NCBI GenBank assembly: GCA_030248295.1
Contig: JASANH010000455.1
Location: 124,001-188,000 of the forward strand
DNA length: 64,000 nucleotides
Direction: 5' to 3'
Source: Mesodorylaimus sp. YZB2_4
Taxonomy: Eukaryota > Nematoda > Enoplea > Dorylaimida > Dorylaimidae
Shown: positions 55,201-64,000 of the stretch, one piece after another
Layout of the letters: every line of letters starts with the position of its first letter
Numbering within the stretch: the stretch's first letter is position 1
Notes under the pieces: generated by a model
Databases searched by the model: none
What the model was told of the DNA's origin: nothing
Seen by the model: only the letters and a program-made list of their open reading frames with translations
Position numbers and translations under genes: made by a program

Positions 55201-57926
55201 TCCCTCCTACGTCTACCAGGACTGGTTACAAGGATTCAACTAGCCTTTATCAAGTCCCGCGGCACTGCGGCGGTCAACTTATGCCACCAGGTGACCATCT
55301 GCATAAATGCAGCTCCTACTCCACTGCATTCCCACTTTTTCCGTCAGGTGACCTAAGTGTGTTTTATCCTATCGGAACCAGACCAACAGCATGTAGATAC
55401 AGCTGCCAAGCACTTATGAGGTGCTTATAGACGACACTCTTGTCATATCAACAGTACCTCCCCTCATCGTCAGGGGCACCATCAGCGTATCCGACATCTT
55501 TACAGTATAAAGCCAAGGATATATGGACGAATTTTAAGTGGGCGAAATGAACCAGGGACGAAAATCCGAACTTTGCTTTGCTATGCTATGCTATGCTGTA
55601 CTACACTAAAGGACTTATCCACTTAGAAGGCACAGCATAGCTTAGAAAAGTGCTATCCATATACATATGCTTTGACTCCTTGGCAGCAACATCCTTTGTG
55701 TTCCAGCAAAAAAGTCATAGGTCTAACTCTCCTAGCTCCAAGCTGGAGGCTCCTATCGGTTTCCCTTGAACTGTACATGATTCTAATAATCATTCCAGAG
55801 CACAAAGGACTTCCACAAACAGATATTGGAAAATTAATTCCTCACGCTTCGTCGACCATGCTGTCACACTCATCGTGTCGCCGAGAGTCAAGGTAGCACT
55901 TCTTCTATTGAAGATTTATTGTAGTATCGGAAATTTTCCTTACCTTTCTTAGGCTTTTGTCCAATACCATTTTAACTGCTCCGACCTGGAAGGTGCTGAA
56001 TTGGAGAATGAGGGCACTAGTGGCACAATTGGTGTGCATTGGGAATTAAGACTCTTCGGGGTACTTTCGCCCTAATATATATATGGCGCCTGGTAATCGG
56101 GCTGTTTTTTAGCCCGAAATCGAGACAGGGTACATCAGTCGTCGATCATATCTATCGCACTTATCTCTCACGTATTTCGAAGATATGAAGTGAGAGATCA
56201 CTATTGTATGCGCAGTGATGATTTTCAGGTGGCAGGATGATACTTTAGACATTACAAAACTAATTATCGGCTGGCAGAGATCTTGACCTACGGCAAAAAT
56301 TTTGGCTGCACTTTTGCTAAAGGCAGCTGTCGTGATTTCTTGGACACTCAACCGTAAGACATTTTATCCACCATTTTATCCCCAACCTTAGCCTTCCCTT
56401 CAGGAATGGTGTAGGGGCCGCAAAACCTTTTTGCACTTGGGAAGACTATGTGGAAAAAAGGAGACGCAACGCTAATCCTCGACGATGCGATGAAGATAGA
56501 ATTTATTGGGCGAAATGCGATTGGATAGAGATCTCCGAATCGACAGGTGTGTTCTTAAATCCGCAAAAACAGGTAAGGAATTTGTGGAAGGTGCGATATT
56601 CTACCAGGGGAAAATATTATTTTAGTATTTTCTTGACAAGTGGGCAGTTGTGGATGGCATGAACATTACTGGCGCCTACGTGTATGGTGGTCATGAGGCC
56701 CGAGATGGATGCCCAGTTTGGTCAGAGTACTACTTTGCTACTGCTCGCAAAGACAAGACAGGAGACAGCGTGTGTATTAATGAACACAGCCAGCCTCGTA
56801 AGTTGCTTTGCTTACCCTGAAATTTAAGCAATTGATTCGATTGAACCTACGTAGCTGCTACTGGAAACTGGGCTGCGGAGATATTTGGCCAAGACTCAAA
56901 GTGCTTCGATCATGATGGGAAATTTGAGGTCTACACCTGCTGGCCATTTGGAATCACAACATATTCAGCGGAGAGAGATCAGGGGGCAGGGTGTTACCGG
57001 GTTAGTATCACCGAAACTTATGTTGGGCAGTAAGATATTTGTCTACTGGCCGCATGTTGCCTCTGTGCGCTAGTATATGTACACCCTTTATGCTCACGGC
57101 GATGTGACTGTGTCACTGGTGCATTGGCAGCTTCCTTGCCTGCGTCTTCACTAAAAACCGTCTCTATAACACAGCCCTCTACGGGGGTTCCACATGCTCC
57201 TGGGAACACCCAATGCCCAGTCGAAGAACGTCAGCAATAGTTTTTGATTTTTACAAACCCACTTCCCGTCGCAGGTAATCGACCTCTATACTAGCTTTGG
57301 GCATATCGTTCCTTTCAACCCTACATGTACATACATAATAAATACTGTACATAGGTGACTAACGTCTATGCAGCGCACAAAAGGCACAAACACGCAGTTT
57401 ACTTTTATTGTAGTATAAATGCGAAAACGGCAGGCTGATGATCCAAGCCAACTACTCGTGGGATGACACAAGTCAAAAGAACGTCTTCATGCGGGAATAT
57501 AAAATTTGCTGGGGAAACGGGTCAGGTAAGGTTTGGCCGGCCCCACAGCTTTGATAAAGAACTGACCAACGCATCCCCGTTATAGCCATCCGGATACAAC
57601 GGCACCAGATTTCGGGGTCAGTATGGTACAGACGATTCCATAAAGGAGTCATTGTGTGTCCTCCGTGTCAAGAAATCTGCGAAGTGAGTGACAGTGCGTG
57701 CTTGGACATTGCTAACCGTGCACGTAAATCCGTTTTTCAGAACAACCCAAAATATCCTGGCTTCATTTGTAAGAAGGATATTCAACTCAATTCGTCTGAC
57801 TATGCTGAAATACCATGTCCCCAGGCTGATATGAACTGCGCATACGCCTTCGTTTCTTTCATACAAATTACCAATACTGTTATGTGGACATGTGTATCTG
57901 TATTTCTAAACTATGTTAAATACTAA
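52231..57926 (+). CDS. Leishmanolysin-like metalloprotease (M8), copy C, 18 exons, Met-turn methionine lost
   Basis: Predicted 646 residues. Exons 52231-52332, 52398-52534, 52585-52615, 52668-52747, 52815-52875, 52957-53087, 54111-54216, 54290-54315, 55799-55892, 55953-56060, 56113-56189, 56249-56353, 56404-56572, 56626-56797, 56855-57000, 57414-57525, 57586-57683, 57741-57926. It is close to copy B across most exons (for example [21 protein letters not shown] and [11 protein letters not shown]). The zinc motif is QHEMFHAMGFNHDELAE; the third-ligand motif is GVHWELR. The Met-turn again reads PEIETG, so methionine loss predates the B/C duplication. It ends in a hydrophobic segment (ITNTVMWTCVSVFLNYVKY). 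Introns 6 (1.0 kb) and 8 (1.5 kb) are greatly enlarged compared with copy B by inserted sequence; coding exons are intact. The start is the first Met of exon 1, giving a short signal-like N-terminus (MYLTASVLIFSIGIES). Confidence 0.9.
53088..54110 (+). other. Enlarged intron 6 of M8 copy C
   Basis: The equivalent introns in copies A and B are about 51 and 59 bp; this is about 1,020 bp. The extra DNA includes a 101-codon ORF (53115-53420) ending at a GTACGT donor, with no recognised domain. It is probably an inserted element or captured sequence. Confidence 0.6.
54316..55798 (+). other. Enlarged intron 8 of M8 copy C
   Basis: About 1,480 bp against about 63 bp in copy B. Contains a G-tract (12 bp or so at 54648-54659), a GC-richer block at about 54900-55450 and a ctatg pentamer run (tatgctatgctatgct) at 55580-55596. 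Likely repeat or transposon-derived, type not identified. Confidence 0.6.
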
Positions 57927-58296
57927 CTATTGCATGCACCCAGCATGTCATCAGCAATCATGCTGATCGTGAGTTACATCAGAAGAGGTAGATGGGCCAG
58001 GCTCCATAGGATACCAGTACAGGTGTAGCACAACACATGGCTTGAGATGGAGTAGATGTTGGCTTGGTACCTTAATGCAGTAGATTGAATATCCAAAAAT
58101 TCATCCTAACATTCTCTGCTGATTACTCATGGCTATATTTGAATGGCTCAAAGGTGCCTGCAGCTTCCAAGCCAAGCTCTTGACGTCATTTGTAACCCAG
58201 GAACACAAAACTGGAAACAAACTGCAATACCAAGACTTCTCTTTCATCTACAGCCATAGAGCAGCCAATGCATTCCGTTTTCTTCCATCTCATGTC
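57927..58296. other. Intergenic between convergent genes
   Basis: No ORF with a motif; the 3' flanks of M8 copy C and of the minus-strand secreted precursor. Confidence 0.45.
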
Positions 58297-58632
58297 TTAA
58301 CCACGACAATTCTGTAAAGGACAAGGGACAATTCTAGCTCCCGTGTAGCGCACATTCCTGCTATCTCCAATAGCTTTTATCCGACTGCCCGCATACTGCT
58401 CGTCGGGTTGGACTTTTCGAATGAGTTGCGAGATGACAGCCCTAGTTGGTTGTGACCAACGACCCAAACGGCCAGAACGACGTTCCAAGAGACCCGATCG
58501 TCTGACCAAAGTGAACACACTTGGCTCGTCTTCTGCTGATTCGTCCGAGTCCAGATAAACTGGCATGGCCCGCGACAAGGTGATCAAGAACATAAGTGCA
58601 ATAGCAAATCGAAGGACCACGTTTGTAGCCAT
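58297..58632 (-). CDS. Small secreted protein or peptide precursor, Arg-rich
   Basis: A 111-residue ORF with a signal peptide, MATNVVLRFAIALMFLITLS (cleavage probably after RA), then an acidic propeptide-like stretch (DSDESAEDEPS) and several basic sites (LVRRSGLLERRSGRLGRW, LIRKVQPDEQYAG, IGDSRNVRYTGAR). The end, PCPLQNCRG, has two cysteines four residues apart. The acidic spacer followed by dibasic-bounded segments suits a peptide precursor. No known peptide family recognised. The single open exon and good signal peptide support a real gene. Loose likeness in layout to the ORF at 32540-32818, but no confident homology. Confidence 0.6.
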   Translation of the reverse strand: MATNVVLRFAIALMFLITLSRAMPVYLDSDESAEDEPSVFTLVRRSGLLERRSGRLGRWSQPTRAVISQLIRKVQPDEQYAGSRIKAIGDSRNVRYTGARIVPCPLQNCRG

Positions 58633-61430
58633 TAGTGTTCAATGTCGTAGTTTCCTTGAGATGCAAAGGGCGTGAGATCCTGAAAGTAAGGTTTGTCAAG
58701 CCTAGTTCAAACTGGGATGCGGAGGGCGCGCGCCTTTCTTCGCTAGTGAACTGTACTGACTACACACTTTTTTCAATGCCCTAATGTCAGACCGCGTCAT
58801 CTAGATTTAAGATTAGGTATTTCTAGAGCTCGCAGGCAGCTGACAAATGGGAGAGTCACTACGTTTTCTCTGGCAGTACTGACGCCAGTAACGTATCGCG
58901 CATTTCCAGAAGCTCAAAAAAGGCAGTTTCTGTTTTGTGGTCAACTTAACTCAACAGAAGGATGAGCGAAATCCGATACCATCCTTGCTTTTTCCGCTTC
59001 TGCTCTTACCAATACTTACAATGTATGAACGTAGGCAGACATGAGTAGTCGTTTTGGCAGAATCGATAAGAGGAAAGCCACACTTGTCAACAAGGATAGG
59101 AAGATTAGTAAAAATGTTCAGGCGTGGGCAAAGCAGCTATGATTGCAAACTAGTATGATTAAGAAAGATTCTTTAAGAAGCGAGGCGATAGACCCAAACT
59201 GGCATCCCACAAGCCCCTTCCAAGTGAACTTTTTACGCAACTTAAGTGCACAGAAACCCGCCATTTCAGCCTCAAAGTTTTTGCCGCCACCCTGAACTCA
59301 GCTACAGCGATGTGTTTGAAGCCATGGCCATAAAAAGACGTACGAGCATAGTGAGACCCGCAACGACCGGGCTTTAGATTCAAGCCAATCTTGCACCAGG
59401 TATTCTAACTTCAGCTCTTCCCAATCGATCCCACCTACTTCATGCATTTTGAGCGATTCATTAAAAGATACGTGAGATTTGAGCTGCGGGTACTGGGTCA
59501 CATTCTCAATCAGTTGAAAACACACGGGGTAGAGTAACAGATGCCCATGTGGTTATGGCTAGGATTACTCAGTCATCGTGGACTGAAGGCGAATTGGTGT
59601 TGTGAATCGGGTGTTAGACATACTGTACCTGGCCTAACTATATCCTGTTTCAGGGCCCAACTATCCTGGGACTTTCACAATGCGCAGCCGCAGCTCATCG
59701 TCAGATGCGAAAGCAAAAGTGTCGGGCGTCGAGTTAGCCCCGCCCCATAAACCTACAGGAAGAGTGAGGCTGCTCACAAAGCAGAAGGCTCTTATTGTCA
59801 GCCTAATTAGTTTACGAGCAGCTAGTCACTTCACGGAGATATCATGACAATCCTCGCGGCGGAAGCTAGCCAATAAAAAGTTGCCTCAATGCATACATTG
59901 TGACTCCAAAAAGGACAAAACCTAGTCTAATTTTTTTAGGCTTCTTACACTGGTCCGATTTCAAGACCCTTATTTCACTGCTCCTCAAAACCGTGAGTGC
60001 TGTGGAGGCAGGTCTGTGGCCAAAGAAGGGAGTGCGTGGGGAATGAAAGCGAATTTCGCTCTCACGCTGTTCTCACGCCTAGCTACGCTATAGACTTTTC
60101 TGGCGCATGGCTATTGTATCATAATTGGGTGCTTGAACGCCTATATTTCCATGACGTATAAGCCTTGAATGTGCCATTGACATTTAAATAATGCGGTAGG
60201 ATGGGGACAGACTCTTAGCTCCCATCCCCACGAATCAGGAGAGTATAATCAGAAAGTACATGCTAGCTAGCAACTGAATAACTAGGTTTTCCTGGATCCA
60301 TCAGTTTGAGTGAATTGCTGGGTAAGAGATCAAAACTCAAAGCACCTCCCACACGGCTAAAATACCAGCTATACCATGGCACCAAAAACCATGGAGCAGA
60401 AGCAGAAGAACCATCTCAACCCTGGCCTTTGTATTGCACCTACTGAGGGCTGAAAGAAAACCGCCGTCTGTGAACCATAGCGTTTCCGTATCAATTATTA
60501 CACGCCTCCAGTCGCCTTCGTTAGGCGGCAATTCAAGTCTTTTTATGTACATTTCACATGTAAGCGAGAAACCCAGGGAACCTGCCTATCTTATTTATGT
60601 TAGCATCATTTTCCATAACACTCTTATTTACTCAAAAAATTCGCAGAGAAGCAAGAAGGTAATTTATTTTACCCACAAACGGAAGAGAGAATGAGAGAAG
60701 GCTGTGTCTGAGCTGCTGGTGTCGTGCTCGGATTTCTTTCCACCGTTGTCTCTAATACGTTAGCGTTAAGGTCACAATGGCTGAGATACTTAGGGTACAT
60801 GGGCCAGCGCATTGTACAATTTCTGGAAAACAAAAATAAGTACTGTTGATGGGATCTGCAGCACACGTCTTTCCTCGCATATTTTATTGCAACCCGAAGC
60901 AACAGAGAAAAACAGAAAAAAGAGCATATGCTGTAGCTACGAGAATCACGAAATCCATTTTGATGAGATCATACCCAAACTGTTATTACGATATTCGTAT
61001 GATAGAAATGGCCCTACAATATCAGTCCAGCCCGTGTACGTATACAGTGTGCCTACACCGGCTGATGGATAGGGCAGTGAGTGAGCGAGCAGACAATCGG
61101 TAAAACCCTGCAGCCTGTGAATGTCCCCCAATAGTACGAGGTACCATGGAACCAAAAACCGCCCCTAAATAATGAAAAGTTTTTTCTAAGGAACCAACTA
61201 AGTCATCAGACGACCACCTCGTTACTGCTTTCAAGCAGTACAAAGTTGTCCAAAGTTGTGTTCAGGATCCATCCGAACATAAAGATGAGAGCATTTTGGA
61301 GGGATCATCAAGTCAGAACTGCTCCTAAGATTGCAATCCGGCGATAAGTCACGATGCCGGAGTTCTGGGCTCGTGCAACAGAAATTAGCTGAATTTACAC
61401 TTACCTATAAGTCAGTCTTTTACTATCAGT
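58633..61430. other. Intergenic; no gene recognised
   Basis: The minus-strand ORF 59298-59525 includes a protein-like stretch (MHEVGGIDWEELKLEYLVQD) that might be an exon, but no partner exons were found. Other ORFs are short and overlapping. Confidence 0.4.
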
Positions 61431-61504
61431 TTTCTTTGGGAATGTACACGCGGCCTATGCGGTAACGTGGGGGGCGTATATGCTCTCAAAGAAAACAGGT
61501 CATA
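61431..61504. repeat. Small palindromic dispersed repeat, copy 2
   Basis: Shares ttttctttgggaatgta, the core cggcctatgcggtaacg, the G-run and the flank aaagaaaacaggt with the copy at 41924-41999. The right arm is more diverged here (gcgtatatgctctcaaagaa). Confidence 0.7.
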
Positions 61505-61829
61505 CGCGAGGCGTCGCTGTAGCATCCACAATATTGATAATCAATTCTGGCTACGGATGTAATGTTGCATACGCGATTCCTGCCATTCACATTAGGCAGG
61601 AGTTGACAACGCCATCCTGCCATCAAGTCCCGCTTATGACCCCCCCCCCCCGTCACAGCTACGTCAACCAAACGCATTGCATGCAGTCAGACATACGGGA
61701 CCTGAGAGGTCTTTGGTGCGGTAGCCGGTCTTCTCCTGTACTTCTGCTTACTGCCATTGCCATACTGTACACACGTCTCGTCGGATCACTCCAGTATTGT
61801 TTCTCCTTGTCCTTGATTGGTTTTTCGAC

Positions 61830-61970
61830 TGTGAGACGTTTTCTCCACTTGGTCGATTCCCCTACCAGGAATGGCGGCGGAATCGACTCACTGAGATATG
61901 CCACGTTTTCTCACTGATTGTGAGAAAACTTTCCCACCGTGTCGTTTCCCCCCACCATCAGTGTTGAGAA
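61830..61970 (-). repeat. Dispersed repeat, copy in reverse orientation
   Basis: Its reverse complement shares ATNTCTCAGTGAGTCGATTC, GGAATCGACCAAGTGG-like and GGGGGAAACGAC-like strings with 63485-63630. The two copies face each other across about 1.5 kb that contains the retrotransposon remnant and a palindromic element. Confidence 0.6.
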
Positions 61971-62016
61971 ACTGCGGCTACTCAAATTTTGAGCCTTCGT
62001 ATAGGAATAAGTACTC

Positions 62017-62532
62017 ATGCACAAATCTTCATCGCTTATCCTAGAAGAAATTAATTATGCCTCAAATATGTACTCCACGATTTTGTCGAATCATCATTCG
62101 ACTGCCATTAATCGCAAGTTCGGTTCGGTGCCTTCCCAAGTTTTAGTCACTGTTTACAATGCGTGTGTAACATCAGTTCTGAAAAGGAAAACAGTAGGGC
62201 ATGTTGCAACAGTGAACGCAAGATTTGATTTTGGGGGCGGATACGGGTGTGTATCTTCGGAGCCCGTTTTGAAAAAAGATATTCAGGAGCTTGAGCGATC
62301 TCAATTTTTTACGCTGCGTATGATTTTGAAAGATTGAAACGTGTCGTATGAGACTGGACTTGAACAGGCTGGTTGGTCTTCACTTCATGATCGTAGAAGA
62401 TGTCTTAAATTATGCCAGTTCCACAAATATTACAGTGGTGCACACGATTTTCCGAATTCTTTTTTATTCACAAAACGGATTCAGGTTTACGTTTTAAGCC
62501 CAAAGTATAGTTCGATGCGATGCGTCAAATAA
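62017..62532 (+). mobile_element. Degraded non-LTR retrotransposon fragment (3' end of reverse transcriptase ORF)
   Basis: One frame, broken by a stop at 62335-62337, reads ...VTVYNACVTSVL..., ...LKKDIQELERSQFFTLRMIL..., then SLHDRRRCLKLCQFHKYYSG. The spacing of a small repeated-Leu helix, L-x-x-RR and a following LxxFHK motif is what the C-terminal region of LINE reverse transcriptases shows. The 5' part is missing and the frame is broken, so this is a dead remnant. Its end overlaps the palindromic element at 62503. Confidence 0.55.
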
Positions 62533-62630
62533 GCGTGCGATGCGACACTTCTGGGTCAAATGACAATGTAAAAAGGTGCCTAAAACGTCGCATCGCAAGC
62601 TTATTTGACGCATCGCATCGAACTATACTT
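62503..62630. mobile_element. Near-perfect palindromic (MITE-like) element, 128 bp
   Basis: Arms at 62503-62546 and 62587-62630 are reverse complements over 44 bp with a single mismatch, around a 40-bp loop. They start aagtatagttcgatgcgatg. No clear target-site duplication flanks it. The high arm identity indicates recent origin or gene conversion between arms. Confidence 0.88.
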
Positions 62631-64000
62631 CCAGCTTTAGTGCTCGCTTGACAGAACCTCATCACTTGATTGTTCCAACCCCAAACTACGAACGTTTTAA
62701 GCAAAGTTTTTTTACAGCTCTATGAATGCATGTAGCTCGTTGTCTTATGAAGTTAACTCGATTAAAGGTAGAAATATGTTTACAAAAGCTTTGTCGAGGA
62801 CCATAATTTCATAAGTTTATCGATTATGTTTTCTTTGACGACTTTTTGGTTTCGCTGATGGTTTCGCTCTTGACTTTGTTTCATGCTTTACATTATACCT
62901 TATGTGGCTTGCAGTCTCAGAGTGCACATTAATGTGTTTCGGCAAGAAATAAATAGAAAAAAATTGATGCTCCGGAAGCCATGCTGTGATAGCGGCCTAA
63001 AATGCTTGCTTCACGTTGCTCCTTGGACCACGCTCGCCTGGTTCAAGAACGAAGAAGACGAGCCTAATGTATCGTAAATGAGGAAACTGCCTTGCCAAAA
63101 TCTGCAGCTGTCATACTGGTGAATTCACTCAAGTCCCACTGCCTAAATTTATGTCTTCTGTTTTGTACCGATCCACAGTGAGGTAGTTCTACATTTGGAT
63201 TTGAAACATGCCTTAATTGGCACAGAAAAACTGGTCTGGTCTTGCATATACTTCGTATTGGCAGCGTGTAAACCATTTCTTCGCGCACCAGCGTGTAAGT
63301 TGGGAGTTCAAAAAGTTCGTAGCCTGAATAGCTTGCACGTTGAGCTGACGATGAGCTGCAGCAGCACACTTGTACTTTACACTGCCCGCACCCTACAAGC
63401 CTATCGTGTTACCCCACACATCCTATCACACACGTGCTGCCTTTTGCAACCTGCAGACGTACCTGCCTGCATATCAGGAGAATTATGGTGGAATCGGCAC
63501 AGTGGGGGAAACGTCGCATGTCTCAGTGAGTCGATTCCCCCATCAGACACTGTTGGGAAACGACACAGCGGAGGAATCGTCTGACGATCAGTGGGGGAAA
63601 CGACCAAGTGGGGGAACCGTCACGGAACCGGTTTTGAGGGTCGCCCGCAACACTGACTTAGCTGCTTCTATCAACCATAAGGAGCGTTTATTCAAACTCG
63701 ATCAAAACGTGCAGCCAAGCTGCTTCGCGCCTATGCCGAGAGCCATAACTCTTTCCAATCTACACTCCGTTCCAAAATTAATTTCATTACGGAAAGTAGG
63801 TAGGCCTACTCATGAACTCTTTCACTCAGTTTACACTCAGTGAGTCCTGGTCAACTCAAAGTCAATCAGATGCGCGATTTTATCTGCTGGCGGAGATCAC
63901 CAAGGACGAAGCTGGACGGTTTGAGGTCTCGGTGGACACAGCTGGCGTCGTATTTACGGATCGAATATTCTGTAAATGATGGGCACCAATTCTACATGGC
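62631..64000. other. No supportable gene; repeat copy
   Basis: Contains the forward copy of the dispersed repeat at 63485-63630, rich in GGGGGAAACGA strings. Overlapping ORFs at 63064-63843 run through it on both strands and are not supported as genes. Confidence 0.45.
63485..63630 (+). repeat. Dispersed repeat, forward copy
   Basis: Pairs with 61830-61970 in inverted orientation (shared TCTCAGTGAGTCGATTCC). Internally it repeats motifs like GTGGGGGAAACG three times with small changes, so it may itself be built from short tandem units. Confidence 0.6.

Noticed and set aside
47207..57926. M8 copies B and C as pseudogenes
   Set aside because: All 18 exons of each keep frame, splice sites and cysteines; only the Met-turn change is unusual, so degeneration is not supported.
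61480..61917. 145-codon plus-strand ORF
   Set aside because: Starts inside the palindromic repeat and ends in another repeat; opposite-strand ORFs of similar length exist and no motif is present.
62017..62532. Host gene at the window's end
   Set aside because: The in-frame stop and the reverse-transcriptase C-terminal pattern indicate a dead retrotransposon fragment.

Overview
The window is animal nuclear DNA and almost certainly nematode. Genes are split by short GT-AG introns, mostly 47-75 bp. Intergenic DNA is littered with palindromic repeats. A one-copy RFamide precursor ending in EPIRFG plus a dibasic site looks like nematode FLP-2, and two K2P channels have the TWK-type layout. Which nematode clade this is cannot be settled from the sequence. 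No bacterial, viral or organellar segment was seen. Exon coordinates were built by hand from splice sites, reading phase and comparison between paralogues, so single-base errors are possible.

Layout. 0.7-2.4 kb and 9.4-11.5 kb (minus): two different two-pore potassium channels. Between them: a candidate secreted peptide (5.4-5.8 kb, minus) and a five-exon secreted Cys-rich protein resembling GM2-activator/ML lipid-binding proteins (6.9-8.5 kb, plus). 15.5-16.4 kb: an intronless basic, Ser/Thr-rich protein with a C-terminal membrane anchor. 17.2-19.5 kb (minus): an eight-exon F-box/LRR protein. 22 kb (minus): first exon of an unrecognised Ser-rich protein. 23.2-26.5 kb (minus): a complete leishmanolysin-like (M8) metalloprotease of 18 exons. 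28.6-29.8 kb: an intronless biogenic-amine-type GPCR, followed by the FLP-2-like gene and another small secreted precursor.

33.4-41.4 kb (plus) holds the most novel block: four tandem paralogues of an unrecognised secreted family. Each has a signal peptide and a C-terminal domain of about 110 residues with four conserved cysteines and a conserved H-x(3)-YPF core. Three also have an N-terminal region with CxC modules. One paralogue carries a 9-residue repeat that places an N-glycosylation sequon in nearly every unit.

43.4-45.6 kb is a nested pair of fold-back elements, one inserted inside an arm of the other. 47.2-50.1 kb and 52.2-57.9 kb (plus) are two more M8 genes with the same 18-exon architecture as the minus-strand copy. 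Both have lost the Met-turn methionine that the minus-strand copy keeps. 58.3-58.6 kb (minus) is a further small secreted precursor. The last 6 kb has no convincing host gene; it contains a non-LTR retrotransposon remnant, a near-perfect 128-bp palindromic element and inverted repeat copies.

The genes do not form one pathway. The themes are excitability and neuromodulation (K2P channels, amine-type GPCR, RFamide peptide) and expanded secreted or surface families (M8 proteases, the four-gene novel family).
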